From: Acidimicrobiia bacterium
GTDB taxonomy: Bacteria; Actinomycetota; Acidimicrobiia; Spongiisociales; ZC4RG35
Reading direction: 5' to 3'
DNA: 64,000 bases
Assembly: GCA_017577575.1 (NCBI GenBank)
Contig: PKRG01000008.1
Location: forward strand, 44,341-108,340
Shown: in pieces, positions 55,421 through 63,857 of the stretch
How positions within the stretch are numbered: position 1 is the stretch's first letter
Layout: each line of letters begins with the position of its first letter
Notes under the pieces: model-generated
Database searches by the model: none
Told to the model about the DNA's origin: nothing
What the model saw: only the letters and a program-made list of their open reading frames with translations
Made by a program: the position numbers and the translations under genes

Positions 55421-56461
55421 TCATGATTGGACCAGCACCCCGGCCTCGGTCTGTTCTGTGGCCAGCCCCGAGCGGAAGAACTTCCGCAGGACGGCCAGGT
55501 TCGTTTCGAAGTGGGAGGTGGGCGAGGAGGTGAGGAACCGGCTTCCCGGCGCCCGCACCAGAGGGAGCAGCAGCTGGTCGGCGAGGTGCGGCCCGACCGG
55601 TGCCCCCGCCTCCAGATACCGTTCCACCTGGTCGGCCACCTCCGCAGCCACCTCCTCGGCGGGCAGACCGCGGCGGCCGAAGCCCGTGAACACCTCGGTG
55701 ACGTGGTCGCATTCGACGGCCACCAGGACCGCGTTCCCGGGCCCGTCGGCTTCCATCTCCTCGGCGATGAGCGACTCGGGAGGCAACGCCAGCCGCCTCT
55801 GCAGGACCGCCAGCTCCCGATGGGCGATCGACAACGGCAGCCGAGAAACGACCGCCCGCGCCCGCATCGAACGCACCGAGCCGCGCTCGGTCAGCTCGAG
55901 AGGTCTCCAGCCAGCTGGCCGAATCGTGGCGATGATCCGCCCACCACCCGCCGGATGGAATCCGGGCCGCTCCAGTTGGACGTCGGCGTCCACCCCCATC
56001 CGGCGCAACAGCGGCAAATACGCCGACTCCAGGAACTCGAACGGTGGGGCGCCGAGGTTGTGGGTCCCGCCGGTGACCGTCACCGTGGAAGGCCCACCGG
56101 CTTCGGCGAGCGGCAAGAGCACGGTCTGGAGCACGAGTGTGGCGCTTCCCGCCGTGCCGACGTCGAAACCGTATTCTCCCGCCTGCACCCGTCCGGGACG
56201 GAAGACCAGCCGCCCCGAGTGGAGGCGGGCCCCCTCCACGGATGCATTCGCGATCTCGGCGGCGGCGCGTACGGCGGTGAGATGCTGGGCGAGCAGGCCG
56301 GGGCGACGCCGATTCGCCCGGATCCTCGTGATCTCGAACGGGGTCCCGGTCAAAAGCGACGCCGCCAGGGAGGTGCGCAGGATCTGGCCGCCTCCCTCTC
56401 CGGCCGAGCCGTCGACGAGGATCGGCTCGTCACGGACGCGTTCTTCTGCGGGTGTCGGCAT
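55421..56461 (-). CDS. rtcA: RNA 3'-terminal phosphate cyclase
   Basis: A 346-residue RtcA. It converts RNA 3'-phosphate to a 2',3'-cyclic phosphate using ATP. The signature DGSAGEGGGQILRTSLAASL at residues 15-34, PFEITRIRANRRRPGLLAQH, GTHNLGAPPFEFLE and the nucleophile histidine in VGPHLADQLLLPL, are intact, as is SHFETNLAVLRKFF at the end. No rtcB or rtcR is in the window. ATG at 56461 is preceded by AGAGGGAA; a GTG at 56482 would overlap the B12-gene stop. Confidence 0.93.
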   Translation of the reverse strand: MPTPAEERVRDEPILVDGSAGEGGGQILRTSLAASLLTGTPFEITRIRANRRRPGLLAQHLTAVRAAAEIANASVEGARLHSGRLVFRPGRVQAGEYGFDVGTAGSATLVLQTVLLPLAEAGGPSTVTVTGGTHNLGAPPFEFLESAYLPLLRRMGVDADVQLERPGFHPAGGGRIIATIRPAGWRPLELTERGSVRSMRARAVVSRLPLSIAHRELAVLQRRLALPPESLIAEEMEADGPGNAVLVAVECDHVTEVFTGFGRRGLPAEEVAAEVADQVERYLEAGAPVGPHLADQLLLPLVRAPGSRFLTSSPTSHFETNLAVLRKFFRSGLATEQTEAGVLVQS

Positions 56462-56481
56462 GGGCACTTTCCCTCTACCCA

Positions 56482-58098
56482 CTAGTCGAGCATCGCGATC
56501 CGTGTGGCTTCGTCGAGTTTGTCTCCGGTCTCGGGGTGCACGGCGTCACAGCCGCCGTCCACGACGGTGACGGTGGCGCCTCGTGCGGCCGGGTTGCTGA
56601 CCAGGTACGGGGCGTCGAACAGGCCGGTCCGCACCACCGCCCCCAGTTGCTCGGCGTCGCCTTCCATCGCCCCAGGGAACCGTTCGGCTACGACGTCGAG
56701 CAGGTACTCTGCCTCCTCGATCAGTCGGTCCCGCCTGGCGGCGACTGCGGGGTCGGCCAGCGGGTCGGGTAGGCCGAGCAGCGCGTCGTCCACGACCTGG
56801 CGCACCAGGGTGCAGGACGTGATGAGCTCGTCCGCTTCGATGGCGTGGTCGGCCTCCGTGTGGCCCACCACGTGGAGGATGTCGGGCTCGAGCGCCATGG
56901 CGGTCCGGGTGGCGGAGGCGAGCTGGCCTAGAGCCCGCACCTCATCGGACGGCAGCGAGAACAGTCCCGCCCGTAGCTCGCGCAGCACCGTCAGCCCGCT
57001 GGCGCGCCGTTGGACGACGGCGTGCATCGCCTCCATCTTGGCGATGTCCATCGCCGGCGAGATCCCCGCCGGGGTGTTGAGCATCATCTGGAGCACGTAG
57101 GTGTCGACTCCGGCCGCCGCCGAGAGTCGGGCCGCCAGCCCGGCGGCTGCCACCTGGATCGTGTCCGAGGCGGCGCGCAGGCCCCACTGGTTCTGGTCGT
57201 TGCGCTCCACCGGGATGCCGTTGGCGGCGCTCCAGGAGACGAGCTCCTGGTTCTCGGCGATCGCGTCCTCGAGGGACCTCTCGGAGCGGCCATCCAGCTC
57301 CGAGTACCAGAACACGGGGATCGCACACCAGGCGTTGCGTATGGTCTCGTGGAGCATCCGGCCGAACCGGACCAGGTCGTTGGTGCCGGCGTAACAGCGG
57401 AGGAGCGGGTAGTTGCCCCGCTGGGCCGCTTCGTATAGGAGCCGGAAGTCGTCGGGGGTGCGGACGGGGACACCTCCGGCGCCGTCCTGGGAGGGGTCCA
57501 TGCGCTCGGGGCGGAAGAAGTGCTCCTGGGCGTTCTGGTCGGGTGCCAGCGAGATGACGTCGACGACTCCGGCTTCGGCGATCCTTCGGATCCCCTCGGC
57601 GGTCCGCTCCAGCGACGGGAGGCCGAAGTGATGGCGTATCAACGGACGCCGCCCGCTCATGCGACGCCGAGACAGCAGGTCCCGCGGGCGCTCCGTCGTC
57701 GACTCGGCCGCGTTCTCTTCGCCGGTCAGCCATTCGTCGATGTCCTCGTCGGGGCGGTCCCCGAACACGCGGTCGAACACACCGGACCGGCGGGCGACCT
57801 CGGCCACCGGAGACGGACCGCCGAACCAGGTGCGGATCCCGCTGAGCCCCTCGCGGCGGAGAGCGGCGTCGAGCTCGCCGAAGAGTCTCTCGGCCGCCTC
57901 CGGTGTGAGCCGATACGACACGGCCAGGATCTCGGGTCGCTGTCGCTTCGCCTCTTCGACCAGCCGCTCGACGGGGGTGGCGGGGCCCAGGAACACGGCG
58001 CGGTACCCGTGGCGACGGCACGCCGCCAGGAAGTTGAGGATCCCGGCGACGTGGACGCAGTCACCGATCGCGGCGCCGAGGACGAGCTTTTCGGTCAT
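56482..58098 (-). CDS. Cobalamin-binding domain + TIM-barrel protein (mutase/methyltransferase-like)
   Basis: A 538-residue protein. Residues 1-115 look like a B12-binding Rossmann domain: IGDCVHVAGILNFLAA near the N terminus, ILAVSYRLTPEAA and TWFGGPSPVAEVA. The histidine motif is D-x-x-H-x-x-G, one residue longer than canonical D-x-H-x-x-G. Residues ~150-420 resemble the TIM barrel of glutamate-mutase-E-like enzymes (VISLAPDQNAQEHFFRPER, CYAGTNDLVRFGRMLHETIR, ERNDQNQWGLRAASDTIQVA). The C-terminal part is helical (ASATRTMALEPD region). The reaction is not determinable. ATGA overlap with the octopine-dehydrogenase-like gene. Confidence 0.7.
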   Translation of the reverse strand: MTEKLVLGAAIGDCVHVAGILNFLAACRRHGYRAVFLGPATPVERLVEEAKRQRPEILAVSYRLTPEAAERLFGELDAALRREGLSGIRTWFGGPSPVAEVARRSGVFDRVFGDRPDEDIDEWLTGEENAAESTTERPRDLLSRRRMSGRRPLIRHHFGLPSLERTAEGIRRIAEAGVVDVISLAPDQNAQEHFFRPERMDPSQDGAGGVPVRTPDDFRLLYEAAQRGNYPLLRCYAGTNDLVRFGRMLHETIRNAWCAIPVFWYSELDGRSERSLEDAIAENQELVSWSAANGIPVERNDQNQWGLRAASDTIQVAAAGLAARLSAAAGVDTYVLQMMLNTPAGISPAMDIAKMEAMHAVVQRRASGLTVLRELRAGLFSLPSDEVRALGQLASATRTAMALEPDILHVVGHTEADHAIEADELITSCTLVRQVVDDALLGLPDPLADPAVAARRDRLIEEAEYLLDVVAERFPGAMEGDAEQLGAVVRTGLFDAPYLVSNPAARGATVTVVDGGCDAVHPETGDKLDEATRIAMLD

Positions 58099-59189
58099 GA
58101 GCCGTACCCGTAGCTCGCTACCTGGCGGATCTCCGCCGGGCTCAACCCGGCCAGACCCAGGCGCTCCAGAGTGCGCCCTCTGCTCCAGAAGTTGGTCTGG
58201 TGGACGATCCCCGCCAGGGTGATCACCGACTCGATCGCCCGGGGGTTCAGGCCGAATTGACGCCCCGCCGACGCCATCGGCACCATGCTCATCGGGACGT
58301 CCTCGAGCATGTAGCGGTTCTCCATCGTCGGAGGCGCCGAAATCCCCCGGTAACCCTCGTTCGCCTGGATCGCCTCGTAGAGGTCCCGTCCTTGGGCCCG
58401 GTACGCCACCATCAGCCAGTCACGCATCGAGCGCACTTCGACGCCGAGCAGGTTGGCGACGGCCATCCGCTCCCGGTCCACCGCTTCCAGCACGTGGGAC
58501 ACGCCCGGGCTCACGCCGTCGATGTAGAACTCGAAGCGTCCCTGGGTGTTCTCGATGCGAGCCGTGTTGAACAACGTGATCGCCGGGTGCACCACCGCGC
58601 CGACGTTGGCGAAGCTCGTGTCGAGGGTGCACTCGGTGGGTTGGAACTGGGGATACCAGGGCTCGAGTCGGGCGATCACCTCTTCGGTTCGGGTGCAGGG
58701 GATGGCCGCGACGGGCACGGATCGCTTCACGCGCATGATCCGTGACTGGGCGGGACCGGAGCTGCGGGAGGCGAAGATGAAGGTTCCGGCTTCGGCTACG
58801 ACGACCCCGTCGGGAGCGCCTTGGTCCAGAGCTTCGTGGAGGAACTCGAGAGCGCCGAAGGTGCGACCCGGGTTGAGCACGACGATGTGGCCGTCGCGCA
58901 GGTGCGGGGCGCACTTGCGGGCGACGTCTCGGTGCCCGAATGCCGGAACACACACCATCACCAGCGTGGCGCCGGCCAGCGCCTCCCCGATGTCCGATGT
59001 CACCAGTCGGATCTTCCCGAATCCCGTGATCTCGCCTTCCAGGTCGACCCCGCCACGGTCTGCCACCTCGGCGACGTGTTCGGGGGTGCGATTCCACAGC
59101 ACCACGTCGGCTCCGAGCCGCCCCAGGTCACCGGCGAGGGCACGGCCGGCATGGCCTGCGCCCAGCACTGCTATCGATCCGTTGCTCAT
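58095..59189 (-). CDS. NAD/NADP octopine/nopaline dehydrogenase family protein
   Basis: A 364-residue opine-dehydrogenase-type enzyme. N-terminal Rossmann IAVLGAGHAGRALAGDLG, middle VVLNPGRTFGALEFLHEAL, VVVAEAGTFIFASRSSGP, and the C-terminal Octopine_DH domain with the catalytic His in NVGAVVHPAITLFNTARIE. The family reduces an imine between an amino acid and a keto acid, or oxidises it. AAGGATC lies 7 nt before the ATG. First gene of a minus-strand run with the B12 protein, RtcA and baeRF. Confidence 0.88.
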   Translation of the reverse strand: MSNGSIAVLGAGHAGRALAGDLGRLGADVVLWNRTPEHVAEVADRGGVDLEGEITGFGKIRLVTSDIGEALAGATLVMVCVPAFGHRDVARKCAPHLRDGHIVVLNPGRTFGALEFLHEALDQGAPDGVVVAEAGTFIFASRSSGPAQSRIMRVKRSVPVAAIPCTRTEEVIARLEPWYPQFQPTECTLDTSFANVGAVVHPAITLFNTARIENTQGRFEFYIDGVSPGVSHVLEAVDRERMAVANLLGVEVRSMRDWLMVAYRAQGRDLYEAIQANEGYRGISAPPTMENRYMLEDVPMSMVPMASAGRQFGLNPRAIESVITLAGIVHQTNFWSRGRTLERLGLAGLSPAEIRQVASYGYGS

Positions 59190-59484
59190 CTCGATCCTTT
59201 CACTGCGCCGAGGCTCCTCGCGGGACGCCTCCTCAGACGCCACCTTTCCGGTTCCAATGGCGTGAACGGATCGGATGGCTGACCCGGGTTCCTTCTCGGG
59301 CGCTTCCTTCCATGTGCCGTCTCGCCGCTCACAGCCCCTTTTCAAAGACTGTGCCTCCGGGCGTTCGCCTTGTTGAGGGCCTAAGGTCCTGGAGAGGGGA
59401 GGGCCTTCCGCAGTTCCGGGCAGAGATCGGGTCTGGTGCCCCTGGCGGGATCGCCGATCCGGGTTGGAGACTCCCACGAGAGAC
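59190..59484. other. Divergent spacer between the ODH-like and PRT-hydrolase genes
   Basis: No gene of convincing character is visible in these 295 nt on either strand; open frames are shadows. It should hold the two divergent promoters. TAAGGT near 59381 is one candidate -10 on the plus strand. Confidence 0.5.
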
Positions 59485-60762
59485 ATGTTCAGGGACAGGA
59501 CGGAAGCCGGCCGCCGGCTGGCGCAGCATCTCGGGCATCTCAGAGACGAAGACGTCGTCGTGCTCGGTCTCCCCCGCGGCGGTGTCCCGGTCGCCTACGA
59601 GGTGGCGCGGGCCCTCGACGCTCCACTCGACGTGATCGTCGTTCGCAAGCTCGGCTTTCCATCCCAGCCCGAGCTGGCGATGGGGGCGATCGGCGAGGAC
59701 GGTGTCCGAGTCCTGAACGAGGCGTTGGTGACTCCCGAGGTCGCCTCGTCCCCAGCGTTCGCCGCCGTGGAGACGCGAGAACGGCACGAGCTGGCGCGAC
59801 GGGTCGAGATGTTCCGCCGGGGACGGCCCCGGGTGCCCCTGGAGGGGCGAGTGGCCGTGATCGTCGACGACGGGATCGCCACCGGCTCCACCGTCAGAGC
59901 CGCTGCCGAGGTCGCCCGGGCGCTGGGCGCCCGACGCGTGGTGGCCGCGGCGCCGGTCGCTCCCCCGGAGGTGGAGCGGAGGCTCGGTGCGTCCGTCGAC
60001 GAGGTGGTCGTGGCGGAAAGGCCAGAGGTCTTCTTCGCCATCGGCCAGTTCTACGCCGACTTCCGGCAGGTCTCGGACGCCGAGGTGGCCGAGCTGCTCG
60101 GTCGGGCCGCGTCCGAAGGCGATGCGTCTAGGGCTGCGATCGACACCGAGATCGACGTGGAGGGCGCCGGCCACCGCCGCGGTCACCTGACCATCCCCCA
60201 GGAAGCGATGGGGCTGGTCGTGTTCGCACACGGGTCGGGAAGCAGCCGCCACAGCCCCCGCAACCGCGCGGTCGCCCGGGCCTTGAACCGGGCCGGGTTG
60301 GGCACGTTGCTCTTCGATCTGCTGACCCCGGAGGAGGGCCAAGACCGGGATCGTGTCTTCGACATCCCGCTCCTGGCAGAGCGGCTGGTCGACGCCTCAC
60401 GCGGGGTGATCCGGGAATGGCCGGATCTCCCGTTGGGGCTTTTCGGGGCGTCGACGGGAGCGGCGGCCGCCTTGGTCGCCTCGGTGGAGATGGACAACTC
60501 GGTTCGAGCCGTCGTGTCCCGGGGTGGAAGGCCCGACCTGGCGGCTTCCCACCTGCGGCGGGTCACGGCGCCGACGCTGCTCGTCGTCGGCGCCAACGAT
60601 CCCGTCGTCTTGGACCTGAACCGCCAGGCCCAGGCCGAGCTGCGTTGCGAGAACCGTCTGGAGGTGGTCCCCGGGGCGGGACACCTCTTCGAGGAGCCCG
60701 GGACGCTCGAGCGTGTCGCCGAGCTCGCCATCGGGTGGTTCTCGGACCACCTGGCCCCCTAG
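59485..60762 (+). CDS. Phosphoribosyltransferase / alpha-beta-hydrolase fusion protein
   Basis: A 425-residue two-domain protein. Residues 1-210 are a type I PRTase with VLGLPRGGVPVAYEVARAL, KLGFPSQPELAMGAIGEDG and the PRPP loop VAVIVDDGIATGSTVRAA. Residues ~225-425 are a dienelactone-hydrolase-like alpha/beta hydrolase with FAHGSGSSRHSPRNR, nucleophile elbow FGASTGAAAAL, and the late motif PGAGHLFEEPGTLE with the catalytic His. This exact fusion is widespread in environmental bacteria; its substrate is unknown. ATG with GAGAG upstream; TTG at 59464 is an alternative. Confidence 0.88.
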   Translation: MFRDRTEAGRRLAQHLGHLRDEDVVVLGLPRGGVPVAYEVARALDAPLDVIVVRKLGFPSQPELAMGAIGEDGVRVLNEALVTPEVASSPAFAAVETRERHELARRVEMFRRGRPRVPLEGRVAVIVDDGIATGSTVRAAAEVARALGARRVVAAAPVAPPEVERRLGASVDEVVVAERPEVFFAIGQFYADFRQVSDAEVAELLGRAASEGDASRAAIDTEIDVEGAGHRRGHLTIPQEAMGLVVFAHGSGSSRHSPRNRAVARALNRAGLGTLLFDLLTPEEGQDRDRVFDIPLLAERLVDASRGVIREWPDLPLGLFGASTGAAAALVASVEMDNSVRAVVSRGGRPDLAASHLRRVTAPTLLVVGANDPVVLDLNRQAQAELRCENRLEVVPGAGHLFEEPGTLERVAELAIGWFSDHLAP

Positions 60763-60788
60763 GCGGCGTGTCATCCACCTGGGGCTGT

Positions 60789-60896
60789 CTACTCCGCGCC
60801 TGTGTCTGAGTGCTCGTCGGCGGGAACCACCCTGCCGATAGCGACGATGCGGCGGATGTCCTTGGAAGAGGCCGGGTTGACGATGAGGCCGATCAT
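60789..60896 (-). pseudogene. Remnant of an ATP-NAD-kinase-like (AcoX-type) gene
   Basis: A 35-codon frame starts MIGLIVNPASSKDIRRIVAI, the typical first strand and loop of predicted ATP-NAD kinase/AcoX-like proteins (pattern I-x-NPASG-x-DIRR-L-V-A). After about 28 residues the similarity ends and a TAG follows. A full gene would need over 300 residues. It lies between the PRT-hydrolase and RCC1 genes and is not long enough to be functional. A coincidental short frame is possible but the match to a conserved motif is specific. Confidence 0.5.
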
Positions 60897-60938
60897 CCGG
60901 TCGGCAGTCTACGGAGCGGGCGCGAGCCCGGCCCGGCG

Positions 60939-63857
60939 TCACCCGGGGCCCGGCAAGACGTAGGCGGGGAGCTCCTGGACCACTCCGGGGGAGGCGTCCC
61001 GCCCGAGCTGCTGGTCCCAGTTGGCCCCCCAGCACAAGACGGCCCGCAGATCCGTCAGCGCGCAGGTGTGCGAGTCGCCGGCGGCGAGCTGGACCACCCC
61101 TTCCAGGGGGGTCGTCCCGGACGGATCCATCACATACCTGGGAAGGGGTGAATCCGATCTATCCCCGGTACCCAGCTGGCCATCCACCCCTTGACCCCAA
61201 CACACGGCTTCCTCGGATTCGAGCCGGGCACAGGTGTGGTTGGTTCCGGCTGCGAGAGACGTGACCCCGGCCAGCGGGGCGGTGCCCTCGGGGTTCCTCA
61301 CTTCGACGAGCTGCGGTTGGATTTCGCCGGTACCGGCTCCCAGCTGCCCGGCGATGTCCGACCCCCAACACAGGACCCGTCCGTCTTCGGTCGAGGCACA
61401 GCTGTGGCTGGCTCCGAGGCTCAGGTCCGTGACCCCGGTGAGAGGACCGTCCGTGTCGAGGACCGGCTGCGCCGTCGGGACGGGTGCGCTCGAAGCGCCG
61501 GTGCCCAGCTGGCCCTGGAAGTTGTTGCCCCAGCAGTAGACGCTCGTGTCGGAGACGGCGCAGGCGTGCGCCGCGCCCGCCGCCACCAGAGTGACATCGG
61601 TCAGCGGGCTCGTCCCGTCCGGGCCGAGGACCCGGGTCGGGAGGGGCGAGAACCCCGCCGTCTCGCCGTTGCCGACCTTCCCCTGCGAGTGGTTGCCCCA
61701 GCAGTAGACGTCGCCGGGATCGACGATGGCGCAGGCGAACTGGTGACCGACCGCGATATGGGTCACGCCCTCCAGCGGTCCTTCGCCGTCCGGGTCCAAG
61801 ACCGGTTGGGGAACCGGTGCTGGAGCCGTGTCCGTGGATCCGTTGCCCAGCCGTCCATCGAATTGGGCTCCCCAGCAGTAGGCATTCCCATCGGTGGTCA
61901 GGGCACAGGTGTGCCCGTCACCGCCGTCGATCTGCGCCACCGCCGTCAGAAGTCCCTCGCCCTGGGGGGCGACGACGGCGGCGGGCAGCGCAGCCTTGGG
62001 GCCGAGGTCGCCCCCTGTCTGGCCGTTCCCTATCTGGCCGGTGTTGTTGCGACCCCAGCAGTAGACCCGGTCTCGGGGATCGAACAACCCGGTGGCGACG
62101 CAGGTGTGGGCCCACCCGGCACCGATGTGGAGCGGGGCGTAGACGTCGTAGTAGAGGTCCGCGCTCACCTCTGCCGCCGGGTCCTCCGCGTCCCTCACCG
62201 TGACTCGAATCGGGTCCTGGAAGGGTGAAGCGTCCTTGATCGCCGGATCGGCGGGGTCGTTGACGATGGCGCCGTCGTCCTCGTCGAAGACGAGCCCTTC
62301 GGGCAACCCGGTCACGGCCCACTCGTACGATCCGGACCCGCCGTAGGCGGCGAGGGTGGCCCGATACGACTCGAGCGACCGGAGGGTCGGAAGCGACGGA
62401 GTGAGCAGTCTCAATGGGGGCTCACCTTCGAGCGGCGACCCGGGGACGACCCGCGTCGGCCGAGTCGCTTCGGTGCCGAAGCCGGTGTCGCCTTTTCCGA
62501 CTTGCCCCGCCCAGTTGCCGCCCCAACACCACACCCGCGAGCTCGTGTCGATTCCGCAAGTGTGGAACTCGCCGGCGTCGAGGGTGGCGAACGCGGGCGC
62601 AGCCAAGACCGGGAACGGTTCGTGGAGCTCGTTGCCCATCGTCCCGATCCCGAGCTGGCCGTAGTTGTTGGAGCCCCAGCACAGCGCCGAGGTTCCCTCG
62701 AGCGCACAGGTGAAATGCCCGTCGCTTCCCACGACCTCGTCGAACAAGTGGGCTCCCGGCAGTCGGGTGGGACCGGAGACGGGATCGTCGTGGTCGAGAC
62801 CCAGCTGTCCCGATTCGTTCTCGCCGAAACACCACGTGGCGCCGGTGTCGTCGATGGCGCAGGTGTGGTTCTGGCCGGTGGCGATGGAGACGAAGTCCAC
62901 GTCGGATTCGACTCTCACCGGTGAGACCGCCCGCGGCTCGCCGATGGCGCCGAGCTGACCGTGGGAGTTGCGCCCCCAACACCACGCTGCGCCTGTTGCG
63001 TCGACACCGCAGACGTGGCTTCCGCCGACGGCCAGGTCGACGACCTCCAGACCGGAGCCGACCAGCTGCGGCTCGTCCCGGGAGGTGTCGTAACCCGAGG
63101 TGCCGATTCCGAGTTGTCCGTCGAGGTTGCTCCCCCAGCACCAGACGAGGAGGTCCGAGTCGACGGCACAGTTGTAGGCGAATCCGCTGTCGATGGCGAC
63201 GAACTCGTGGTCGCCGCTCACGGGAACCGGGACGGGGCTGCCGGTGGGGCGGTCGCCGCTGCCCAGCTGCCCGGCGTCGTTCTTGCCCCAGCACCACGCG
63301 CGGCCGCTCGCGTCGAGCGCGCAGGTGTGCTCCCCGCCTGCGGTGATGGCGGTGAACACCTGGTCGGAGAGGACCCGTACCGGCTTCGCGGAGTGCTCCA
63401 GTCGCCAACCCTCACCGAGTTGGCCATGGGTGTTGTCTCCCCAGCACCAGGCGGCGCCTTCCTCGTCGAGCGCACACGAGTGGTAGGCGCCGGCGGCCAC
63501 GGCCACGGGTTTGGTGAAGGAGAGGGCGATGGTGGCCGTAGTCGCCGAACCCGCCGCGTCGGTCACGGACACCGTCAGAGCCTGGTCCCTGGTCTCGCCC
63601 ACGGGGAGGGCATCGACATCGAGGGAGACGGATCCGTCGGTTCGCACGTCGAGCCACGCTGGGCCGGCTTCGACGGTCCAGCGGTACGGAGGCACGCCGT
63701 CGGTCGCTTCGAGTCGCGCCTGGTACTCGGTGGTGAGAAGCGGGATGCCGCTGAGCTGCTCCGTCACGATCCTCAAGCCGGCCTCACCGGGCGGGGCGGT
63801 GGTCGGTGGTGGGGGCGTAGGGGGTGTGGCGGGGGGGGGACCAGGGGGGGCGTCCAC
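60939..63857 (-). CDS. RCC1-repeat secreted-type protein (two seven-repeat blocks)
   Basis: At least 972 residues; the true N terminus, probably a signal peptide, is lost in unreliable sequence beyond 63857. Order: Pro/Thr-rich linker; Ig/He_PIG-like domain (about 28-115, PPYRWTVEAG); seven RCC1 repeats each with the pattern GxxHTCAL...WCWG.N..GQLG; a second He_PIG-like domain (about 475-560, GSGSYEWAVTGLPEGLVFDED); seven more RCC1 repeats to the end. Every repeat carries a pair of cysteines (C-A-x and W/Y-C-W-G). RCC1 repeats form seven-bladed propellers, so two complete propellers are predicted. A role in adhesion or in binding a surface polymer is possible. Confidence 0.85.
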   Translation of the reverse strand: MDAPPGPPPATPPTPPPPTTAPPGEAGLRIVTEQLSGIPLLTTEYQARLEATDGVPPYRWTVEAGPAWLDVRTDGSVSLDVDALPVGETRDQALTVSVTDAAGSATTATIALSFTKPVAVAAGAYHSCALDEEGAAWCWGDNTHGQLGEGWRLEHSAKPVRVLSDQVFTAITAGGEHTCALDASGRAWCWGKNDAGQLGSGDRPTGSPVPVPVSGDHEFVAIDSGFAYNCAVDSDLLVWCWGSNLDGQLGIGTSGYDTSRDEPQLVGSGLEVVDLAVGGSHVCGVDATGAAWCWGRNSHGQLGAIGEPRAVSPVRVESDVDFVSIATGQNHTCAIDDTGATWCFGENESGQLGLDHDDPVSGPTRLPGAHLFDEVVGSDGHFTCALEGTSALCWGSNNYGQLGIGTMGNELHEPFPVLAAPAFATLDAGEFHTCGIDTSSRVWCWGGNWAGQVGKGDTGFGTEATRPTRVVPGSPLEGEPPLRLLTPSLPTLRSLESYRATLAAYGGSGSYEWAVTGLPEGLVFDEDDGAIVNDPADPAIKDASPFQDPIRVTVRDAEDPAAEVSADLYYDVYAPLHIGAGWAHTCVATGLFDPRDRVYCWGRNNTGQIGNGQTGGDLGPKAALPAAVVAPQGEGLLTAVAQIDGGDGHTCALTTDGNAYCWGAQFDGRLGNGSTDTAPAPVPQPVLDPDGEGPLEGVTHIAVGHQFACAIVDPGDVYCWGNHSQGKVGNGETAGFSPLPTRVLGPDGTSPLTDVTLVAAGAAHACAVSDTSVYCWGNNFQGQLGTGASSAPVPTAQPVLDTDGPLTGVTDLSLGASHSCASTEDGRVLCWGSDIAGQLGAGTGEIQPQLVEVRNPEGTAPLAGVTSLAAGTNHTCARLESEEAVCWGQGVDGQLGTGDRSDSPLPRYVMDPSGTTPLEGVVQLAAGDSHTCALTDLRAVLCWGANWDQQLGRDASPGVVQELPAYVLPGPG

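Noticed and set aside
59305-59635. Small plus-strand frame at the 5' side of the PRT-hydrolase gene
   Set aside because: It overlaps the real gene in another frame, has no ribosome site and no protein-like composition.
63218-63657. Short minus-strand frames inside the RCC1 gene
   Set aside because: Out-of-frame shadows of the RCC1 repeats.
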